From: SB25 sp050180705 | GTDB lineage: Bacteria > Bacteroidota > Bacteroidia > Bacteroidales > Tenuifilaceae | Assembly: GCA_050180705.1 (NCBI GenBank) | Contig: JBFXDX010000016.1 | Span: forward strand, 45,050-109,049 | DNA length: 64,000 nucleotides | Direction of reading: 5' to 3' | Shown here: positions 27,596 to 38,100 of the stretch, in pieces | Numbering within the stretch: the stretch's first letter is position 1 | Layout of the letters: each line of letters opens with the position of its first letter | Program-made: the position numbers and the translations under genes | The notes under the pieces: model-generated | What the model was told of the DNA's origin: nothing | Database searches by the model: none | The model's input: the letters and a program-made list of their open reading frames with translations, nothing else

Positions 27596-29587
27596 ATGAG
27601 TAACAACGAAAACGAACACGCTAAAACGAACGGAACTAATAACGGCAAATCGGAATACACAGCCGATAGCATTCAGGTACTGGAAGGACTAGAAGCGGTG
27701 AGAATGCGCCCTGCTATGTACATTGGCGATACTGGCAATAAAGGATTACACCATTTAGTTTACGAAGTTGTAGACAACTCAATTGATGAAGCACTTGCAG
27801 GTCACTGCGACACAATTGAAGTTGTGATCAACGAAGATGGATCAATTTCGGTAACCGATAATGGTCGAGGAATTCCTGTTGATTACCACGAGAAAGAAAA
27901 AAAATCGGCACTAGAAGTAGTACTTACAGTGCTTCATGCTGGTGGAAAATTCGACAAGGATAGCTATAAAGTATCTGGAGGGTTACACGGAGTAGGTGTT
28001 TCGTGTGTTAATGCTTTAGCTGTAAAACTTACCGCCGAAGTTCACCGCAACGGGAAAATATACAGGCAGGAATATTCAAGAGGTAAAGCAATTACAGAAC
28101 TACAAATCATTGGAGATGCTGAAAAAACAGGTACCATCATAACTTTTCTCCCCGATGAGCAGATTTTCACCCAAACTACAACCTTCAACTTCGAAATTTT
28201 AGCATCGCGTCTTCGAGAATTGGCATTCCTTAACAAAGGAATTCGCCTAACTTTGATTGACAAAAGAGAACTTGTGGAGAATGGCGAAAAGCATTTTCGC
28301 AAGGAAGAGTTCTACTCTCAGGATGGTCTAAAAGAGTTCATTCAGTTTTTAGATGTAAATAGAGAAAGTTTAACCGAAAAGATAATTTACATAGAATCCG
28401 ATAAAGGCGAGGTTCCTGTTGAAGTTGCTATGCAATACAACACCTCGTTCTCCGAAAACGTACACTCGTACGTTAACAACATTAACACCATTGAAGGAGG
28501 AACTCATCTAACAGGATTCCGTAGGGCATTAACCAGAACCCTAAAGAAATATGCCGAGGATTCGGGCATGCTATCCAAACTAAAATTCGATATTAATGGA
28601 GACGACTTTCGCGAAGGGTTAACTGCTGTTGTTTCCGTTAAAGTAGCCGAGCCTCAGTTCGAAGGTCAAACTAAAACAAAACTGGGAAATCCAGAGGTAA
28701 GTCTTGCTGTTGACCAAGCAATGAGCGAAGCGTTAGCAAATTACCTTGAGGAGAATCCAAAAGATGCTCGCAACATCGTTCAAAAAGTAATACTTGCGGC
28801 AACGGCTCGTCATGCAGCGCGTAAAGCTCGCGAACTAGTTCAACGCAAAACAGTTCTTTCGGGATCGGGGCTACCTGGCAAACTTTCGGACTGTTCCGAT
28901 AAAGATCCATCGAAAACTGAGGTTTACCTTGTAGAGGGAGACTCTGCAGGCGGTACTGCAAAACAAGGAAGAGACCGAAGTTTTCAGGCAATACTTCCGC
29001 TAAGAGGTAAAATTCTTAACGTGGAAAAAGCCATGCAGCATAAGATTCTTGAAAACGAGGAAATAAAAAACATCTATACAGCCTTTGGAGTTAGCATTGG
29101 AACCGAAGACGACAGTAAAGCACTCAACATTTCGGGACTTCGCTATCACAAAATAATTATCATGACCGATGCCGACGTCGATGGAAGCCATATTGCCACT
29201 CTAATCCTTACATTCTTCTTCCGACACATGGTCGATCTTATTAATGAAGGACACGTTTATATAGCAACACCTCCTTTATACTTAGTTAAGAAAGGCAAAG
29301 AGGAGCGTTACTGCTGGAATGAAGAAGAACGTCTAAAAGCCGTTGAAGAAATTGGAAAAGGACGCGATGGTTCGGTACACGTTCAACGCTACAAAGGTCT
29401 TGGTGAAATGAATGCGGAGCAGTTATGGGAAACCACAATGAATCCTGCTACAAGAATTCTTCGTCAGGTAACAATTGAAAGTGCTGCCGAAGCCGATAGA
29501 ATATTCTCGATGCTAATGGGTGATGAAGTACCTCCCCGTAGGGAATTTATTGAGACACATGCAAAGTATGCAAAAATTGATGCTTAA
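27596..29587 (+). CDS. gyrB: DNA gyrase subunit B
   Basis: The ATPase subunit of DNA gyrase; with GyrA it introduces negative supercoils. The 663-residue protein opens with a short charged tail, then the GHKL ATPase domain (LEGLEAVRMRPAMYIG, EVVDNSIDEALAGHC, VTDNGRGIPV, GGLHGVGVSCVNAL), the transducer domain (QTKTKLGN), the TOPRIM domain (VEGDSAGGTAKQGRDR and DADVDGSHI) and the C-terminal YKGLGEMNAEQLWETT motif. It lacks the extra insertion of proteobacterial GyrB, as usual for Bacteroidota. ParE is similar, but the C-terminal motifs and length favour GyrB. A strong terminator follows the stop. Confidence 0.97.
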   Translation: MSNNENEHAKTNGTNNGKSEYTADSIQVLEGLEAVRMRPAMYIGDTGNKGLHHLVYEVVDNSIDEALAGHCDTIEVVINEDGSISVTDNGRGIPVDYHEKEKKSALEVVLTVLHAGGKFDKDSYKVSGGLHGVGVSCVNALAVKLTAEVHRNGKIYRQEYSRGKAITELQIIGDAEKTGTIITFLPDEQIFTQTTTFNFEILASRLRELAFLNKGIRLTLIDKRELVENGEKHFRKEEFYSQDGLKEFIQFLDVNRESLTEKIIYIESDKGEVPVEVAMQYNTSFSENVHSYVNNINTIEGGTHLTGFRRALTRTLKKYAEDSGMLSKLKFDINGDDFREGLTAVVSVKVAEPQFEGQTKTKLGNPEVSLAVDQAMSEALANYLEENPKDARNIVQKVILAATARHAARKARELVQRKTVLSGSGLPGKLSDCSDKDPSKTEVYLVEGDSAGGTAKQGRDRSFQAILPLRGKILNVEKAMQHKILENEEIKNIYTAFGVSIGTEDDSKALNISGLRYHKIIIMTDADVDGSHIATLILTFFFRHMVDLINEGHVYIATPPLYLVKKGKEERYCWNEEERLKAVEEIGKGRDGSVHVQRYKGLGEMNAEQLWETTMNPATRILRQVTIESAAEADRIFSMLMGDEVPPRREFIETHAKYAKIDA

Positions 29588-29593
29588 TACAAT

Positions 29594-29620
29594 AAAGGCT
29601 GCAAATTGCAGCCTTTTCTT
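29594..29620. terminator. Terminator shared by gyrB and the MORN gene
   Basis: AAAGGCTGCA (29594-29603) and TGCAGCCTTT (29607-29616) form a perfect 10-bp stem with a 3-base loop, followed by T-rich sequence. It lies between two convergent stop codons. Confidence 0.9.
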
Positions 29621-29621
29621 T

Positions 29622-30713
29622 TTATTTTTGAACCGAATTATCAATCTCAAATCTACGAATCAAACGCCCATCTGTGTCATAAAGCCATTTCGCTCCTATA
29701 GGCTTACCATTTAAATACCTTACTCGTCCAGCCACTGTTCCATTGGGGTAAAAGACTGTCCAAATACCGATTTGCATATCATCTATATATTTTCCACTGG
29801 CCTTAATAACTCCATTGTTATCAAAATACGACCAATCTCCACAAGCCTTTCCCTTACAATAAGCCCCCGTTTGTTTTGCAGTCCCATTCAAGTTATACAC
29901 ATACCACATTCCCACCAAAAATCCTCTAGAGAATTCTCCTTCGGAATGAATAACTCCATTGGGATAATAACTCACCCACACCCCTGTTTTTTTATCATCA
30001 AGATACTGTCCCTTTTCCATTAAACTTCCATCCTCAAAAAATGACTGAAAAGCGCCCTGCTGAATTCCATTTTTATAGAATGAAATTTCATTAACTTTTC
30101 CAGACTCATAAAAACTAATGAGTTCACCATTTAAACGTCCATCAGCATAAAATACTTTACGCTGAAGGTTTCCATTCTTGTAGTACGTATATAAAGTATC
30201 GGCGTATTTCCCTGCTTTCTTATAGCCAGAGTAATTTAGTTCGCCAGTATCGTAAAATGTTTTCCAGATTCCATCCAAGGTATCGTTTTTATATGATGAT
30301 ATAAGCCTAGATTTTCCGTCGTCAGCATAAACCTCTGTAATCCCGCAAAGCATTCCACTCTTGTATTCCGATCTTGAATCCACCTGTCCATTAGGATGAT
30401 AAGTTACGAGCGTTCCATGTAGCATTCCTTTATAATAATTTCCTGTTTGATAAATAGTACCATCAATCTTCCAGAATGTAAAAACACCTTCTTTCAATCC
30501 ATTTTTATAATGGAATAAACTTTTTCGTGCTCCAGACTGATAATAATTTAACCAAATGCTATCAGGTTTACCATCCTTATAATATCCCTCTTGATAAGTT
30601 CTACCATCATCGTAATAAAAAAGATATTTCCCAATCCTTACAGAATCTCCATCAACAATAACACCCTGATACTTCTCCTTTAGCAGTCCAGAAACGCCAA
30701 TCTTCTCAACCAC
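29622..30713 (-). CDS. MORN/YwqK-type repeat protein, probably secreted
   Basis: The 363 residues from a GTG start consist of about 13 tandem MORN-like repeats of the form G-x-W-x-x-Y-x-x-N/G-G-x-x (for example GVWVSYYPNGVIHSEGEF, GIWTVFYPNGTVAGRVRY). This gives an extended beta-strand scaffold often annotated as YwqK-like. The listed start is doubtful. The frame stays open upstream to a stop at 30825-30827 and encodes a good signal peptide (FKLRHIIILLLVVVLKVSYG, then QQS) just before the GTG. No ATG, GTG or TTG precedes it, so a CTG at 30791 or ATA at 30797 may be used; the latter is five bases from the chaperone stop. Location is then periplasmic or cell surface. Role unknown; it belongs to the chaperone transcript. 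Confidence 0.8.
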   Translation of the reverse strand: MVEKIGVSGLLKEKYQGVIVDGDSVRIGKYLFYYDDGRTYQEGYYKDGKPDSIWLNYYQSGARKSLFHYKNGLKEGVFTFWKIDGTIYQTGNYYKGMLHGTLVTYHPNGQVDSRSEYKSGMLCGITEVYADDGKSRLISSYKNDTLDGIWKTFYDTGELNYSGYKKAGKYADTLYTYYKNGNLQRKVFYADGRLNGELISFYESGKVNEISFYKNGIQQGAFQSFFEDGSLMEKGQYLDDKKTGVWVSYYPNGVIHSEGEFSRGFLVGMWYVYNLNGTAKQTGAYCKGKACGDWSYFDNNGVIKASGKYIDDMQIGIWTVFYPNGTVAGRVRYLNGKPIGAKWLYDTDGRLIRRFEIDNSVQK

Positions 30714-30802
30714 AAAAAGAGACTGTTGCCCATAAGAAACCTTGAGGACAACAACCAGTAATAAAATTATAATATGTCTTAGTTTAAACAGTGTTATGGC
30801 TA

Positions 30803-31675
30803 TTAATGATTCACACTTGTAGTATCAGGCTTAACTGCACGACTGGAGCCACCTTTCACCTCTATAATTATCTGAGCCCCCTCTAGTGGAAATTTAGGAC
30901 CATAATCAACAATTGCAGCTAGCGCATAGGTTCCTGTAGGTAATGTATTGGGCAAAACTAGTTCAACATTTCTACTCAACTTTGGAAACACCTCACATTC
31001 AAACTCGGGAAATTGCACTTCATCTGCGTTAGACATATTTGATGCCATCAGAAATACCTTGCAATTCGTAACTCTATCACCTAAATTTTCAACAGTAGCA
31101 GAAAATTTCCGAGCAGTATCCTGAGGCTGTGTAATCTCAAGTAGGTTATTAATTTTAATAGATTGGCTTGTGTTTGACTTTGGAGACTGATAAACTTGAA
31201 CGCCAATACGTCCTGTGACAGATATACCTGCGCCAATAGACTTATCTGCATTCCAAGATGTTTGTTCTCTCGCTGGCTGAATATATAGCATACACCATGA
31301 TGTTCCATATTCACTACCAGGCACCAACATTGTAACCTGAACCTGAATATCATCATTGGGGTTTAGTTCAAAAAACAATGGATTAATATTCAACCAATTT
31401 GCACATGATCTTTTTGTTGAATTTGGAGGAAGTGTTTTCTTTAACCCATCGGATGAAGGAATAAAATCTGCAATTGCAATTGTATAGGAAACTTTTTTAT
31501 TACTATGATTTCTAATGTTAATAACCTTTGTTTGACTGGTTGCTGGTTCCGCATCAAACTCAAGCCTTACCGGAGCTACTTCAAAATCCTGACCTATTAC
31601 ATCAACTGCCAGCAAACCAAAACCAACAAACACAAGTATTGATTTAATAATTGATTTTATCATAAAATGATACAT
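30803..31675 (-). CDS. PapD-like periplasmic chaperone
   Basis: A 290-residue protein with a signal peptide (MIKSIIKSILVFVGFGLLAVDVIGQ; the second Met, residue 5, may be the real start). Two immunoglobulin-like domains follow. The first begins FEVAPVRLEFDAEPATSQTKVINIRNHSNKKVSYTI, the hallmark of pilus-assembly chaperones: the P-x-R-L-x-F strand and the N-x-x strand that receive a donor strand. It then has WLNINPLFFELNPNDDIQVQVTMLV. In classical chaperone-usher systems such proteins fold and cap subunits that lack a strand. Here two secreted beta-rich proteins and a giant barrel protein are encoded nearby on the opposite strand. It is unclear whether it is a true chaperone or an Ig-like matrix protein. 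Confidence 0.75.
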   Translation of the reverse strand: MYHFMIKSIIKSILVFVGFGLLAVDVIGQDFEVAPVRLEFDAEPATSQTKVINIRNHSNKKVSYTIAIADFIPSSDGLKKTLPPNSTKRSCANWLNINPLFFELNPNDDIQVQVTMLVPGSEYGTSWCMLYIQPAREQTSWNADKSIGAGISVTGRIGVQVYQSPKSNTSQSIKINNLLEITQPQDTARKFSATVENLGDRVTNCKVFLMASNMSNADEVQFPEFECEVFPKLSRNVELVLPNTLPTGTYALAAIVDYGPKFPLEGAQIIIEVKGGSSRAVKPDTTSVNH

Positions 31676-31831
31676 TAAATATTTAACCTACGAATTTAAA
31701 CAAAAAAATAAATCAAAACCTAAGAATTGAATAACTAATAATAAACAACAATCATTATTAGATGTTATACTATCTTGCTTGCTGTATATAAAATAAAAAA
31801 GCGCAATTAATTTTGGACAATTTGAAAAACT

Positions 31832-33745
31832 TTGATTAAGTTTGAATTAACAAATATAAGTATACTGTTGAAAAATTATTTATTATATACACTATTGTTT
31901 TCGTTGTGTGTTTTTTGTACAATGATAAGTAACAATAGTTTCGGGCAACAAGAAATAAATATATTGCCTAAGCCTAAGCAGGATGATGTTGATAGATACA
32001 AAGAGTTAGTCACTCGCTATAAACAAGCGGATAACTCCCAACAAGCTGCATTTTATTTAAACAAAATAGCATTCATTTATTGGGAAAATGGAAATGTAAA
32101 AGAAGCAATAAATTTTTTTCTCGAAACAGTTCCTCTTAATGAAAAAGTTAAAAATTATAATGACATTAAGGCTGTATATAGCAACATTGCATTAATTTAT
32201 TCTGATTTAGATAGGCTCGATTTAACCCTCGAGTACTTTTACAAAAGTCTTGAAGTACGAAGAAAACTAAATAGCAAAGCGGATATTGCGGCAGGATTAA
32301 TAGATGCTGCTTATATACATACAGCACTCAACCAAACCGAAAAAGCCATTCAGCTCTTAGAGGAAGCCTTATCTCTATCCAAGGAAGTAAATAACCCTCG
32401 ACTAATTCTTAATAGTCTAAAACTACTGTCTCAAAACTATGACAGACTCGGTAACACTGCCAAGGCTAATGAATATTCAGGAATGTTTGCTGTTTACGAA
32501 CAACAATTAACTACTCAACAAATTAAAACTGAAGCTGAAGCCAAAATTACAAAATCTGAGGCTGAAGCTGTTCAGGAAAAAATGCAACGTAAACAGCAAG
32601 AACTCCTAATGAGTTTGCAGGAACTTCAATCCAAAGCAAAAGAGGATTCTTTAGGATTCATAGTTAGAGCAAAGCAGGATAGTTTAAGAAAGGCCGAAGA
32701 GGAAGCCCAACGCCGGCAAACAGAAATCGACTTGCTTAATACAGACAGGGAACTTAAGGAAACAAAAATCAGAGAACAACAAGCGCAAGCTCGTGCTCAA
32801 TGGTTAATTATATATTCTGCATTGGGTTTTCTTATTGTAGTAATAGTTGCTACAATTGCGATATACAGAAATTATCGAGATAAAAAGAAAGCCAATGAAT
32901 TGCTCAACTTACAAAATGTTGAAATACAAAATCAGCGCGACCATATTCAAAAGCAAAACGAAAATATCAATAAAAGTATCAACTACGCACAGGGCATTCA
33001 AAAGGCATTATTACCACCTCAAACTAATCTTCAGGAAATATTTCCTGAATCATTCATATTTTTTAGACCTAGAGATATCGTAAGCGGTGATTACTATTGG
33101 TTTAAAGAATTAACAACTGGATTAGGATCTACGGGAAAGACTGACAAAATTGCCGTTTCTGCTATTGATTGTACAGGGCATGGTGTCCCTGGTGCCTTTC
33201 TCTCGATGATTGGTTATAACCTTTTAGACGATATAGTATATAGAGGCATCGATAAACCAGGCGAAATATTAAAAGAACTTAATAACGGAATAAGAAGGAC
33301 TCTCCGACAAGACGAAACAGAGAATAGAGATGGTATGGATATGGCACTATGCGTTGTCGATACCCAGCACAAGATAGTTGAATTTTCTGGTGCTAAAAAT
33401 CCATTGGTTTATGTTGCCAATAATGAAGTTTACAGAATTAGGGGAGATAAAGAATCGATTGGAGGAGGAATGGGATATATCGAAGCAGATTTCACAACAC
33501 ATTCAATTCGAATAGAACATCCTACTTGGTTCTATATGTTTTCTGATGGTTTTATTGACCAATTTGGAGGTGCAGATGGACGCAAATTTATGATTAAGAA
33601 TTTTATTGATTTTCTGGCAGGAATCTCTATCCTACCAGCCGAACAACAACGCGAAATGCTTAAAAACACTTTAAAAGATTGGCTAGGCACAAAATACACC
33701 CAAGTAGATGATATTCTTGTTGTTGGTTTTAAGATAGAGCCATAA
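31832..33745 (+). CDS. TPR sensor fused to a SpoIIE/PP2C phosphatase
   Basis: A 637-residue membrane protein. From a TTG start it has a signal peptide (LLYTLLFSLCVFC), about five TPR units (residues 45-230), a Glu/Gln/Lys-rich coiled coil, one membrane helix (around 332-352: WLIIYSALGFLIVVIVATIA) and a cytoplasmic SpoIIE-type phosphatase (PESFIFFRPRDIVSGDYYWF, AAIDCTGHGVPGAFLSMIG, DGMDMALCVVD, FSDGFIDQFGG, QVDDILVVGF with the metal-binding aspartates). The nearest in-frame ATG is at residue 31, after the hydrophobic part, so TTG is preferred. These enzymes dephosphorylate anti-anti-sigma or SiaC-like proteins; a SiaC-like gene lies about 6 kb away. It heads the surface-assembly genes on this strand. 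Confidence 0.88.
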   Translation: MIKFELTNISILLKNYLLYTLLFSLCVFCTMISNNSFGQQEINILPKPKQDDVDRYKELVTRYKQADNSQQAAFYLNKIAFIYWENGNVKEAINFFLETVPLNEKVKNYNDIKAVYSNIALIYSDLDRLDLTLEYFYKSLEVRRKLNSKADIAAGLIDAAYIHTALNQTEKAIQLLEEALSLSKEVNNPRLILNSLKLLSQNYDRLGNTAKANEYSGMFAVYEQQLTTQQIKTEAEAKITKSEAEAVQEKMQRKQQELLMSLQELQSKAKEDSLGFIVRAKQDSLRKAEEEAQRRQTEIDLLNTDRELKETKIREQQAQARAQWLIIYSALGFLIVVIVATIAIYRNYRDKKKANELLNLQNVEIQNQRDHIQKQNENINKSINYAQGIQKALLPPQTNLQEIFPESFIFFRPRDIVSGDYYWFKELTTGLGSTGKTDKIAVSAIDCTGHGVPGAFLSMIGYNLLDDIVYRGIDKPGEILKELNNGIRRTLRQDETENRDGMDMALCVVDTQHKIVEFSGAKNPLVYVANNEVYRIRGDKESIGGGMGYIEADFTTHSIRIEHPTWFYMFSDGFIDQFGGADGRKFMIKNFIDFLAGISILPAEQQREMLKNTLKDWLGTKYTQVDDILVVGFKIEP

Positions 33746-33981
33746 TATTCTATCTTTAAAAAACACCTAATTATATTTCTCTTCGTTACTTTAACTAACC
33801 AACAATCAGAAAAGCAATACCTTGTAGAAAGTAATTTTTATCAATATTCCGTTTCATTTTAAACCATCAAAAGCAACAATTATCAATAAGATTTGCATAT
33901 GTAATAAATTTTATAGTATTTTTAAGTTTAATTTTTGCAAATGAATGATTAAAACTGAATTCTAACTTAAATTTTACAATT

Positions 33982-34524
33982 ATGAGAAAGTTATTTTACA
34001 CAATGGCTTTATTGCTAGCAGGACAATTCTGCTTTGGGCAAGCCGTACAAGACAATGCAACTATTCCAGTATCTGTAACATTAAATTCTATTCTACGCCT
34101 GAATGTTACATCTGGAGGCAACATCCAATTTGTATTTAATACAATGGATCAATATGCTAATGGTATTGCGAATACTCCAGGAACAACAACAACCTTTACA
34201 GTTGCATCTTCTCGGGACTACAATGTAACAATGGGTGCAGAGGATGCCACCTTAAATGGAGTGGAAACAGGTGGAAACATCCCATTAACAGTTATTCAGT
34301 ATGAAATGAGTACTGCAGGTACAGGAACTGTTACTCCAAGTGGAAGTACATTAGCACTAGTACAAGTAACAGCACCTGCAACAATTGTTGCTCAATCAGC
34401 TGGAGCAGGAGGAGTCGATCATACATATCAAATATTATGGGAAGCTGGTACTGTAACTTCTGTTCTGGATAATCCTGCAGATGTTTATGTTACCAATGTT
34501 TTCTTGAACTTGCAACCACAATAA
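33982..34524 (+). CDS. Secreted beta-rich protein, candidate surface subunit 1
   Basis: A 180-residue secreted protein: signal peptide ending at CFGQ, then a Thr/Val/Gly-rich, strand-forming chain with no Cys. Features are IPVSVTLNSILRLNVTSGG, QFVFNTMDQYANGI, FTVASSRDYNVTM and VTNVFLNLQPQ at the C-terminus. It is related to the next gene product (shared QF-FNT-DQY-NGI block and a similar C-terminal strand). The composition resembles spore-coat-U or fimbrial subunits exported with a PapD-like chaperone, but I do not recognise the family with certainty. It is separated from the next gene by a long stable hairpin. Confidence 0.65.
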   Translation: MRKLFYTMALLLAGQFCFGQAVQDNATIPVSVTLNSILRLNVTSGGNIQFVFNTMDQYANGIANTPGTTTTFTVASSRDYNVTMGAEDATLNGVETGGNIPLTVIQYEMSTAGTGTVTPSGSTLALVQVTAPATIVAQSAGAGGVDHTYQILWEAGTVTSVLDNPADVYVTNVFLNLQPQ

Positions 34525-34537
34525 CGTTTTTACATAT

Positions 34538-34577
34538 CATATCTAAGGCTAATCTTAAAAGATTGGCTTTAGATATG
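34538..34577 (+). repeat. 19-bp intercistronic stem-loop
   Basis: Arms 34538-34556 and 34559-34577 pair over 19 positions, 17 Watson-Crick and two G-U, nearly without a loop. No T-run follows, so it is not a standard intrinsic terminator. It lies 14 bases after the stop of the first subunit gene and could stabilise its mRNA or damp read-through into the following genes. Confidence 0.75.
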
Positions 34578-34592
34578 TTATAGACTATTTCA

Positions 34593-35141
34593 ATGAAGTG
34601 TAAAAAGGGAATAAGAATAATTTTTCTTGCTCTTGTCTTTTTTTGGGGAATTATTATTTTTCCCACACAATATATTTATGCACAAGATCCTCTTAAAGAT
34701 TTAAGGGTAACTGGAAATTCTGTGCAATTTATTTTTAATACTCTCGATCAATATAAAAATGGAATTGAAATAGACGGATGGTCCAGAATTAAGATTAGAT
34801 ACCTTTATACTGGACATAACGCATGGAAACTTAGCGTTTGGACTAATGATCCAGAAATTGTATATGAAGGAGATCCCATAAATAACATCCCTGTAGGAAA
34901 TTTAGAACTAACGGTTCAGGAAATAAGCAACAATGATCCAACAACAACATACACCACCCCTTTTACTTTATCAAATATAAAAACAACATTTGCCCAAGGT
35001 AATGGATTAGTGCCTCCCACTATTGTTGAATTAGAATTTACCATTACCTATAAACTAGGAACGCCACCAAATATAATGCTAAATAAACCTTCAGGGTTTT
35101 ACTATGTAGCACTCCAATTTTTATTAGAGGAACAGATTTAA
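34593..35141 (+). CDS. Secreted beta-rich protein, candidate surface subunit 2
   Basis: A 182-residue relative of the preceding gene product. It has a signal peptide (IIFLALVFFWGIIIFP ... YAQ), the block VQFIFNTLDQYKNGIEI matching the first protein, a Trp-rich stretch (GHNAWKLSVWTND) and a C-terminal strand YYVALQFLLEE. Similarity to the first subunit is visible but moderate, so this could be an adaptor or tip version. Its stop overlaps the next start (TAATG), a sign of tight translational coupling to the giant barrel protein. Function inferred from context only. Confidence 0.65.
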   Translation: MKCKKGIRIIFLALVFFWGIIIFPTQYIYAQDPLKDLRVTGNSVQFIFNTLDQYKNGIEIDGWSRIKIRYLYTGHNAWKLSVWTNDPEIVYEGDPINNIPVGNLELTVQEISNNDPTTTYTTPFTLSNIKTTFAQGNGLVPPTIVELEFTITYKLGTPPNIMLNKPSGFYYVALQFLLEEQI

Positions 35142-38100
35142 TGTTTGAAAAAAATAAGCATATACCAAGTCATTCTTGCAATAAAAGAATTCTTTCTTTT
35201 ACATTTTTCATAATATTCAGTTTATACTGTTCCAAATCATTCGGTCAATATTTTCTTTACACAGATCCCAAGGTTAATATTGAAACATCTTTTATCAAAC
35301 ACTCGATAGAAGCAAAAGCCAAACAAGTTGTTTTTAATGGACTTAGAATTAAAAACAACTCTAACAAATCCGAAAATCTCACTCTAAATATAACAGTCCC
35401 TCAAGGCTGGAATGTTATAGGTGACGAAAAAATTGAATTAACTCTGGCCCCTCTCGATTCTATTATTATTCCAATAAGAGTTGCAGTTGGAACTCAGGTA
35501 AAAGGGAATATTGGATACAGCATAATTGCATCAATATCCGACTACAAAGGCAATACAGTTAAAAACGAATACTGTTTTGTTAAAATACCACGTCTTTACG
35601 ATCTGCAAATCAAAATTATTGGCGGAATATCCTACTTTGAAACAACCACGTTAAGGTCTGAATTTTCTGTTTTAGTAAAAAATAGAGGAAACCGAGAGGA
35701 ACCAATAAACATATATATGGATGGAAGTGGATTGTTATCCATTGAATCTCCAGAAAACAACACATATGCTGAAGATATTACCATTAAACCGTATTCCGAT
35801 TCTATTATCACATACAAAGTATTACTAAAACAAACAGAGTACTTTGGGAAAAATATGTTTCCTTTATTGACAAGAATATCTACTATAGACTCGGTTTACA
35901 ACAAAACCATTTGGTTCAAAAAACTTGATTCTAAATTTGCGAATAGTATATCATCAAAAGAAAAACCTTTAAGTATAGAACTTACTGCTCAAGGATTATT
36001 GGAGGAAACTAGAGATCCTGTAATATCTGCCATCGTTGAAGGGAAAGTTCTATTTAACGGCAATAATGATGTTTACTATTACTACAGAAATTTTGCATCA
36101 TCAACTAGAGAAGACCTATATAAATCGACAAGAATGTATCTTGGTGTTGATTTAAACAGATGGAATATAGAAATTGGAGATAGTTATAGGACAATGGAAA
36201 GCCTTATGTTGGGAAGAGGAGGTTATGTCGCATACAATGGAATGCATTCTAAAGTTGAATTAATTGCAAATAAGAATATCCGGACAGATGACGAAAATTA
36301 CGGCAGTACTTATTCATTAATTCTGTCCCCAACTAAAAAAATATTCACCGGATTAACTTATAACAAAGGTAGTCAAATTGACTTCAAATCGAAACTTGGA
36401 TATGCTGGAGGAAATTTTGTTTTTAAGAAAAGGCATAGCCTTTATTTTCTACTAGGATATAATCAACTTGATAGAGAAGTTGACAACAGAAAAAGTCATA
36501 ATGAATATGGAGGAGAAATACGCTATAACTCAAGTGTTGGAGCAACTTATAACTCGCTTCGTCTTTTATACCATACTCCATTATATTATAGTCCCCAAGC
36601 AGGAAGACTCGACTTTTCAAGTAGTGTCCAATGGGAATTAAATATGAAAAATAGAATACTTTTTCAGTTATCAGAATATGAAAATACCAGACCCCAAATA
36701 GAGGATAAAATAACGATATCTAAAAGTATTGCTAAATCGGGCGAAGCCAAAGTTGAACATATATACCGTATATCACAAACCACAAATCTATATTGGGGAC
36801 CTGCATTCCGAAAAAATAGCATAGCTGGCTTAACCACAATACCCGACGGAAAAGTTCTTGAAAGTTATAATTACCTGATGACCTTAGGTGCAAGAATAAA
36901 ATTACCGAATAACAATATTTTTATTTCTCCAAAAATTGAAATATCAAAATCAAAAATTGCTAATAATCCATTCGATAACTCAAATTCCAAAAGTAATTTT
37001 TCATACCAATATTTCTCATTAAACCTTCGAAGTAAGATTTTAAACTTAATAGCATTCTATACTGCAGGACCCCGAAATATAAACGAACAACTAAGTTATG
37101 CCTACCTTAATAGACCCAACCGAAAACTTCAGGTTATGCCTTCTATAGAGATGTTCGTATATAAAAACATTGTAAGACTTAATCTTGGACTCAGCTATAC
37201 AAATGATATTGAAACTAAGTTTAGTTACTCTAGTTTAACAGGTCAAGTTACATGTTTCTTTCCCCATGATTGGAAATTCTATGTATTGGCTGTTTATTCT
37301 TTGCAAAAGCGAACAACTTCACAGGATTATACTGAAACGTATCAAACCTTCTATGCCGAAGCTAGCTTGAGAAAAGAGTTTAGTTTTCAGCATCCTCGGG
37401 TTAAATATCACGATGTTGAACTATCTTTCTTTAAAGATTTTGATGGAAATTATGTTCAGGACGAAAATGAACCTGGAATCAAAAATGTCCTTGTACGAAT
37501 TGAAAAATCGAGAAGTAATGTAATTGGAAATATACCAAGTGATATTGTGAATGCAGACCTTCTATCTGATAATTCGGGAAAGGTTTTAATTGAAAAAATA
37601 CCTGAAGGTATTTATACAATATCCTATAATCCAATAGGAAAAGAAATTGGGAATTTCAGTAAAGCTAAAGAAAATGTAGAATTAATAGTTGACAAATCTG
37701 GAACATACTACTTCCCATTTGTTGAGAAAAACAAGGTTTTTGGAAAAATTATTCTTAATCGTAGTAAACTATCAGGACTTGGCAATGTAGATATCTCCAA
37801 TATTAGAATCACAGCAACTGATAGTAGAGGCAATACATTTACAACTTTAACTGATAAAAATGGTGAATTCTTAATTTATGCACCAGTCACCGACGAGTAT
37901 ATCGTAAATATTAATAATATTTTTTACGAGAACTTCGATCTTCGACAAAACAACTTCAGAGTGCAATTTAATGGATATAAGCAATTTGAGGTTAACTTCG
38001 TGTTCGACGAGAAAGTCAGAAGAATTAACTTTAGTCCTTCAACACAAGATAATTTGGCCGAAGGAGTTCTTCAAATTCGAAGAACCAATTTAAGAGGAAC

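Noticed and set aside
29465..29495. GGTAACA inside gyrB
   Set aside because: It lies in coding sequence and lacks the downstream box at the required spacing.
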